In this document: one piece after another, positions 58,947-64,000 of the stretch
Layout: the number at the start of each line of letters is the position of its first letter
Numbering within the stretch: position 1 is the first letter of the stretch
Notes under the pieces: generated by a model
The model's input: the letters and a program-made list of their open reading frames with translations, nothing else
Database searches by the model: none
What the model was told of the DNA's origin: nothing
Made by a program: the position numbers and the translations under genes
From: Whalleya microplaca
Taxonomy: Eukaryota > Ascomycota > Sordariomycetes > Xylariales > Xylariaceae
Reading direction: 5' to 3'
DNA: 64,000 bases
Assembly (NCBI GenBank): GCA_022497155.1
Contig: MU385755.1
Location: forward strand, 62,001-126,000

Positions 58947-60314
58947 TCACTCTTGCGGAAATCCCGGGTGGCCCGTGAATCTGACGCCATCTCTCCAGAT
59001 ACCCCTGATATTCAGGAGATCGGTGATATCGTTCAAGGGGTTGCCTTCGACTAGAAGCAAATCTGCCTTAAGGCCTGGTGCTATCGAACCTCTGTCTGCC
59101 CATCCAAAACGCTTTGCAGTAAGACTGGTTGCGCCTCGCAATGTTTCCAACGGCGATAGGCCCGCCTTTTCGACAAGTAGGTACATCTCGAGGTGCAAGT
59201 TGAACCCAAATACTGAGCCCGGAGCTCCCGTTGCTGCGTCTGAACCACTATATTGAGGATATCAGTGATGGTTCAACGAAATTAAATGCCAAGGACTCCT
59301 CACCAGATGATGTCAATGCCGGCAGCCTTCAACTGACGGACGCTGTCGATGGCGTACTCCCACTTCGCCCCCGGTGATGTCAGATGCAGACACCGATGCA
59401 TGAGACCCAAGGAATCCGTAGAGGCCCGGCTGCGAACCCGTTCGTCTTTGGAGAAAAACTCCATGATCTCCTTGGACTCGCCGGTAAGAGATCCGACGGC
59501 AATCAGGGTCGGATTGAGCCAGGCATTGTTCGCCTTGTACGCCTCGATAACCTCCGGCGTGATCGGCTTATCATAGAAAGTGTGCGTCAGTCCGTCGGCG
59601 CCCGCCCTCAACACCTCGAGCGTGTCCTTCAGGCACAGCGCATGCGCGACGACTTTGAACCCGTGCTTATGCGCGGCCTTGACTACGGCGGCTTGGACTG
59701 CTTGGCTTGGCTGGGCCATTCCCTCGATTCCGAGGGCCGTGCCGCTCTCGTGCATCAGTTTGATGTAATCCGCGCCATCGGCAAGGGCTTGCTGGATGTA
59801 CGGCTCGGCGTCTTCCTCCTTCGCGATGTTCGGCCATTCGTCCAATTTGGCAGCCTGTATTTACTGTCAGTCTGGATGGAGATCAAGAGGCGGGCCCCTC
59901 GGAATAGCCAATTCGGCTCACCACCTCGTTGTTGATTTTCTTCTCTATCCAGGATGGCCAACCTCCGGCGATAGTCGCGGAGAAGTGACAGCTCTTGATA
60001 TCGGGGAAATCTTTCCTCTCTTTCGCCCACTGCTTCAGCTGCTGTGCGTTTTCGTGTAGGTTTTGCATGTCCAGTAGTGTAGTGACACCAAATCGGAAAG
60101 CCTGTTCTGGGAACCCGACTTCTCGATAGGGATGGCTGTGGGCATCTATGAGACCGGGAAGTAATGTGTGGCCCGGTTTGGAGATGACTGGAACACCAGG
60201 TTTGTCCAGGTGAGCCCCGACCTGCTTGATGACCCCATCTTCTACGAGAACACTTTGGCGCTCTGAGACGCTTTCTCCATCGAAGAGGCGGACGTCTTGA
60301 ATGATGAATGCCAT
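58947..60314 (-). CDS. Metal-dependent amidohydrolase
   Basis: A 414-aa amidohydrolase-superfamily enzyme (imidazolonepropionase/prolidase-like branch) with exons 60314-59922, 59854-59304 and 59247-58947. It has the N-terminal beta-sandwich start IIQDVRLFDGES, the metal-binding DAHSHP with H59 and H61, and a candidate carboxylated Lys163 in DYIKLMHESG. Metal-binding His202 (VVAHAL) and His222 (GLTHTF) and the catalytic Asp318 (CGSDAATGAPGS) follow. The C-terminal part has the family block LRGATSLTAKRFGWADRGSI, then APGLKADLLLVEGNPL. All metal ligands expected of a binuclear member are present. No signal peptide is seen, so it is probably cytosolic. The substrate is unknown; relatives hydrolyse N-acyl amino acids, dipeptides or mycotoxin amides. 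The adjacent Zn2Cys6 gene lies upstream on the same strand. Confidence 0.9.
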
Positions 60315-61065
60315 TTCAACGGGTCGGTTACAAATAATGCTCTATTAAATGACAAGTAAGAGTGGTGGTTGATATTTGAGTTTGAGAAGGAGAACTATGT
60401 CCTGTCAGAAGAACTTAGATTTGGTTTCTTCGATGCTTTATATATTATGGCAGCGGGATTTCCTAATTCTCTATGTAGAATGCAAGATGACCTCGGACTC
60501 TCACAAATCCACTATATCCGCCCATACCTTGGCTCTAGATATCCGAAGCCGCGAATATGGATCACTTGATATCGAATCGAAGACCAAACATAGGTATAGC
60601 TATGTGTCAAGCGGATCACCTTGTGTCTTACGAGCATTGAGCATAGTCTCGGATGCTAAAGCATGCCAACGTTTACAATGGAAAATAAGTCCCGAGTAGA
60701 CGCCTAGCTAGAAGCTATGAGGTGGTACTGTCAAAGGGTCCGTACTCCGGCCCGAGGGGGTTCGGCCCGAACCTTGCAGGTGTTTCAACACCGCAAATTG
60801 ACTTGGTCCGAGGACACAGCAAGTTCCGAGTAGTCTTAGAATCGTCTATATACCGAGCGATTCTCAGATCTCGAGACTCAGGATTACTAGCACACAAAGC
60901 TAGTATAGCGACTAAACAAAATATCTCACCATACTAAGATTCGCTATCCCCTTTGTGCACGATCTGAATAACGGCAAGCCCGATCAATAAACGTCAAGAA
61001 GAGGAGATGATAGTTGATTACTGGCTTGTGGTCAATGTCAAAAGAGGAACTTCCAGGCTACAGCA
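60315..61065. other. Intergenic
   Basis: A spacer upstream of the amidohydrolase gene and downstream of the Zn2Cys6 regulator gene. No gene or marked repeat is seen. Confidence 0.5.
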
Positions 61066-63525
61066 TTATGAATCGAGTACCCCGAAGGTTGGGCCAACAG
61101 AGCCGCCTATATCCAAGGAGAACATGCCCTGAGGGCAGCGGTCTATGCCCATAAAGTCGCTCATCTAGGTCAGTGCCGAGTTAGCTTACATAAAGTATGA
61201 TAATTTAGGTTTGATAGCAAGCCATACATTGTTCGCAGTTGACGATTCATGTTGAAGATCTTCAAGATTCAAATTGTCGACAACCGGAACCCTTGTAGAG
61301 GAATTATTATCCTGGAAGACATGATCGACTGCATCTCCTACTGGCATCCTTGAATGATCTTCTGCCTTAGCAGTTTTGATTACTTTGGACGCGAAAGCTA
61401 CAGACTCTCTTGGAAGGGAGACAGATATCTGAGACGAGGTCAGAAAATCGATATAGCCGAAATGACCAGCGCAGACATCAAGCAAGCCGAGGTCAGAGCG
61501 GGTTGTCGACGAAGTCGGATATCTCAGGACGTAGACAAATAAGTTGATAAGCGCATGGATTGGGTAATGGAACCCTAACCAGGACGGAGTGGCCGCGCTA
61601 GGCGTGAATAGTCGAACAGCAAGAATAATCTGTCGCGCTGCTTCCGCGACCGTGTCTGAAGATAGGGTGACTTGAGATTCGAGGGCAGTGTTGTATCCTT
61701 CGCCGAACCTCGAAAGCATCCAGGGGTAGAACAAAGGCTCATGTAATACCATAAGGCTACCGTATATTGACACGTGTAGATAAAGCATGTGCATTAGGTG
61801 AGTCGAGGGAAAGGATGACCTTGCTAAAGTGTCGATCTTGAGATCCGCAGGTATTTCCTGGAGGAGCTGCTTGAGCTGATCATGAAACCCGTTAATCGTA
61901 CTAACGAGCTCACATATTGACATCTGGTTTGCCTTTGCCGACAGGACTTGATCGGCTATCTGGGAACTTATCTGCGCATGACGCGTGGCGATTGTGACAG
62001 CTTCCATGTGGATATTGCTTCCACGTGGCAACGCAGTAGGCACCCGGGCATTGATATTTTCCTCGCCGATGGCAGACGGTCTGCTACTGCAGAAGGAAAG
62101 GTGCTTCTCTAGCGTGTACACTGTCCACCAAAGCCAGTTTCGCTTGAGGACTTCGTCTTCCGAAAGTCCCAATGTCTCCTCTGGCTGACGATGGAGCCCT
62201 TCGATTTGAGCCAGATGTACGGCATTAGAGCACAGTATATGTTTAAGGGGAGGACTTCCCAACCCTTCAACGTAACATGCCTAGAGTACATGAATCAGTA
62301 TTAATGACATGGCAGCTTTAGGAGGCATCACAGACCATCAATGAGAGCGCTTGAATTGCGGTTAATGCCGAAGGTGAGAGCAGAAGCTCTGTGAAAACAG
62401 ATAGTGCATTCTTGAAGTACTGGTTTGCTTTTGTCTGTACATCCGCGAACGAGATAGTGCCACTCTTTGCAAGTAGACTTCGACATCCGCTGGCAAAGAT
62501 GATATTTCGGAGAGCGTGCCAGGCAGCATCGTGCTCTGAAGTTTGTCTGCGGAAGTGCGCTTGCAGCTGAAGCTCAAAGTCAGGGCGATCGATAATTCCA
62601 ATCTCAGCCTCCCAGCAATTACGATAGAAAGCTACACATCCTTGATTTAGAAAGGCCGTCTTTGGAAACGGGCGCCGTTATACATACCATCAACATATCC
62701 CCAAGCAGTTGCCTCGTCTTCTTCGGAAGAGCTCTGAGTTACCATCGACAAAGCTCTATCGCTGGATGAGCATTGTTTAAGCTTATGCACGAAATGGTTG
62801 AGAATGACGACGTATTCTCTACTTCCCGTGGTATCCCTGATCCATCTTGTTCCAGCTTCCGAGCACACCGATAGCCAAGACCAAGGCTCGTGAAGCTCCC
62901 AGCTGTGATCTCGTATGGAAAGATCACGATCTTCATGATATATGGTACTGCTGGAGACGTCTAGGCTAGGACCAGTCGTAAACTCTTCGGCATTGTAGGG
63001 AGCTCCGGTATGGGAGGCGGCCGCAGGTCTTGATTCGGAAACTTCCGCATCCGCTATCCTGCTTATCGAATGCCCAAGGGGGGTCCGGATCGAATTCAAC
63101 TCTTGGCCGGCGCTACGGGAGATCTGCTCGGCTTCGGCTCCGGCTTCGGCATTCACACATATTGGAGTGAAGATGCTCCCATAGCCATTCCCAAGAAGCA
63201 GCGCAGAATTATAGTTATCTTCGTTAACATTATGATCTCCGGCATCCTGGACGCTAGTCCGGCTTTCTGAAAGCAATTGCCCATCGACTTGTGAGGTTTC
63301 GTCGCCCTTATACTTCCTCCTCCTTCGTGAGGGAGGGTACACGCAAGGTTTCCCCAGCCTCTGGCAGTCTTTGCAGGGGTCTTCGCCAGTGCCTTTTCCT
63401 AATCACTCAGCATATTTGCAGATGATGAAGAAAGGGGTTCAATCACATCTGACTTTCCTCTGCCGACAGTTCCGGCAGGCTATTATCACTCTGGTACTCC
63501 TTGAAGTTGGTGGGTTTGATGGCAT
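61066..63525 (-). CDS. Zn(II)2Cys6 transcription factor with fungal-specific domain
   Basis: A 743-aa nuclear regulator with exons 63525-63447, 63392-62688, 62631-62336, 62280-61228 and 61164-61066. The N-terminal zinc cluster ACRNCRQRKVRC-TGEDPC-KDCQRLGKPC (about residues 17-43) is split by an intron inside its third Cys codon (T|GC); the loop between Cys3 and Cys4 is short. A Ser/Glu-rich linker follows, then the fungal-specific transcription factor domain: AFYRNCWEAEIGIIDRPDFE, AAWHALRNIIFASGCRSL, CYVEGLGSPPLKHILCSNAV, HLAQIEGLHRQP and RNWLWWTVYTLEKHLSFCSS with RPSAIG. The last 33 codons (MSDFMGIDRCPQGMFSLDIG then GSVGPTFGVLDS) need an intron with GTATGG donor, GCTAAC branch and CTAG acceptor; reading through instead gives a slightly different tail ending at 61186. 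It may control the adjacent amidohydrolase gene. Confidence 0.88.
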
Positions 63526-64000
63526 ATTATGTTTCACGTATGAAAAGGCTCTCGGAGTGTATCGCGAATCTATGTTACAACGCTCATGAAGCATCGGCAC
63601 CAGGACGTCCTAAATTAATCGGTGCTTATAATTGGACTACCTAGAGCGCGATGTTAGATGCAGATATCTGGGGAGGCGGTGAGGGGCAGCAGCGAAAGGC
63701 ATCCAGCATCCCCATAGGTATACTCTATACGCGCCGCCCTCCCCTGGTCACTGATAAAGCTTGGTATTATTCAGCGTACATACATCCATACTGCGGACAC
63801 TTTTCACCCATTTTTGGCCCCGCACGTTTAACCCCGAGAAAGTGGTGCAGAGGTATTGTGTGTACTGTCAACAGAACATTGAAATAACTAATAAATGTTG
63901 GTATACCTGATCCCGTGCTACCCCACGTTCAATAATACCTATGGCAGGCTATGGCTGCCATGTAGCACAAAATACCCTAGATCTGATGTAATATGTTAAT
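63526..64000. other. Intergenic, window edge
   Basis: Upstream region of the Zn2Cys6 regulator up to the window end. An open frame at 63651-63887 has no family resemblance. Nothing else is seen. Confidence 0.45.

Overview
The window is chromosomal DNA of a filamentous ascomycete (Pezizomycotina, probably a Sordariomycete). The evidence is many short spliceosomal introns of about 50-70 bp with GTRNGT donors, CTAAC-type branch points and YAG acceptors, plus typical fungal families (Zn2Cys6 regulators, 2EXR protein, fungal P450, AYR1-like SDR, EHT1-type esterase). Species cannot be named from sequence alone. All gene models were built by hand from splice signals and family resemblance; no database search was run.

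Layout. 0.1-6.7 kb: a ten-exon glyoxalase II gene with an alternative mitochondrial first exon, then an MFS transporter and a cytochrome P450 in tandem on the minus strand. 8.2-29.9 kb: a gene-dense, mostly housekeeping block with HID1 (Golgi trafficking), a 2EXR protein, an epoxide-hydrolase-like protein without recognisable catalytic residues, an AYR1-like reductase, a small mitochondrial-type membrane protein, tRNA-Gly(CCC), GET4, a small acidic unknown protein, RAI1 (eight exons, one of only 8 nt), an EHT1/EEB1-type esterase and the cohesin loader MAU2/SCC4. 29.9-49.9 kb: a gene-poor stretch with one intact gene (a Zn2Cys6 factor whose zinc cluster lies well inside the protein), a 255-bp MITE-like element with 32-bp perfect inverted repeats and a 5-bp target duplication, and a decayed full-length copy of the purine gene ADE6 (FGAR amidotransferase). 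49.9-64 kb: a PQ-loop membrane protein (ANY1/SLC66A2 type), a nuclear-looking protein built from tandemly duplicated exons, a MET12-type methylenetetrahydrofolate reductase, a metal-dependent amidohydrolase and a Zn2Cys6 regulator with a fungal-specific transcription factor domain.

The genes are mostly independent functions, as usual in fungi. Possible local partnerships are the P450 with the adjacent MFS transporter, and the terminal Zn2Cys6 regulator with the neighbouring amidohydrolase; both are inferred from adjacency only. The observations most worth following are the tandem-exon gene (53330-54941), the MITE (31334-31588), the ADE6 relic (44541-about 49150) and the epoxide hydrolase that appears catalytically dead.
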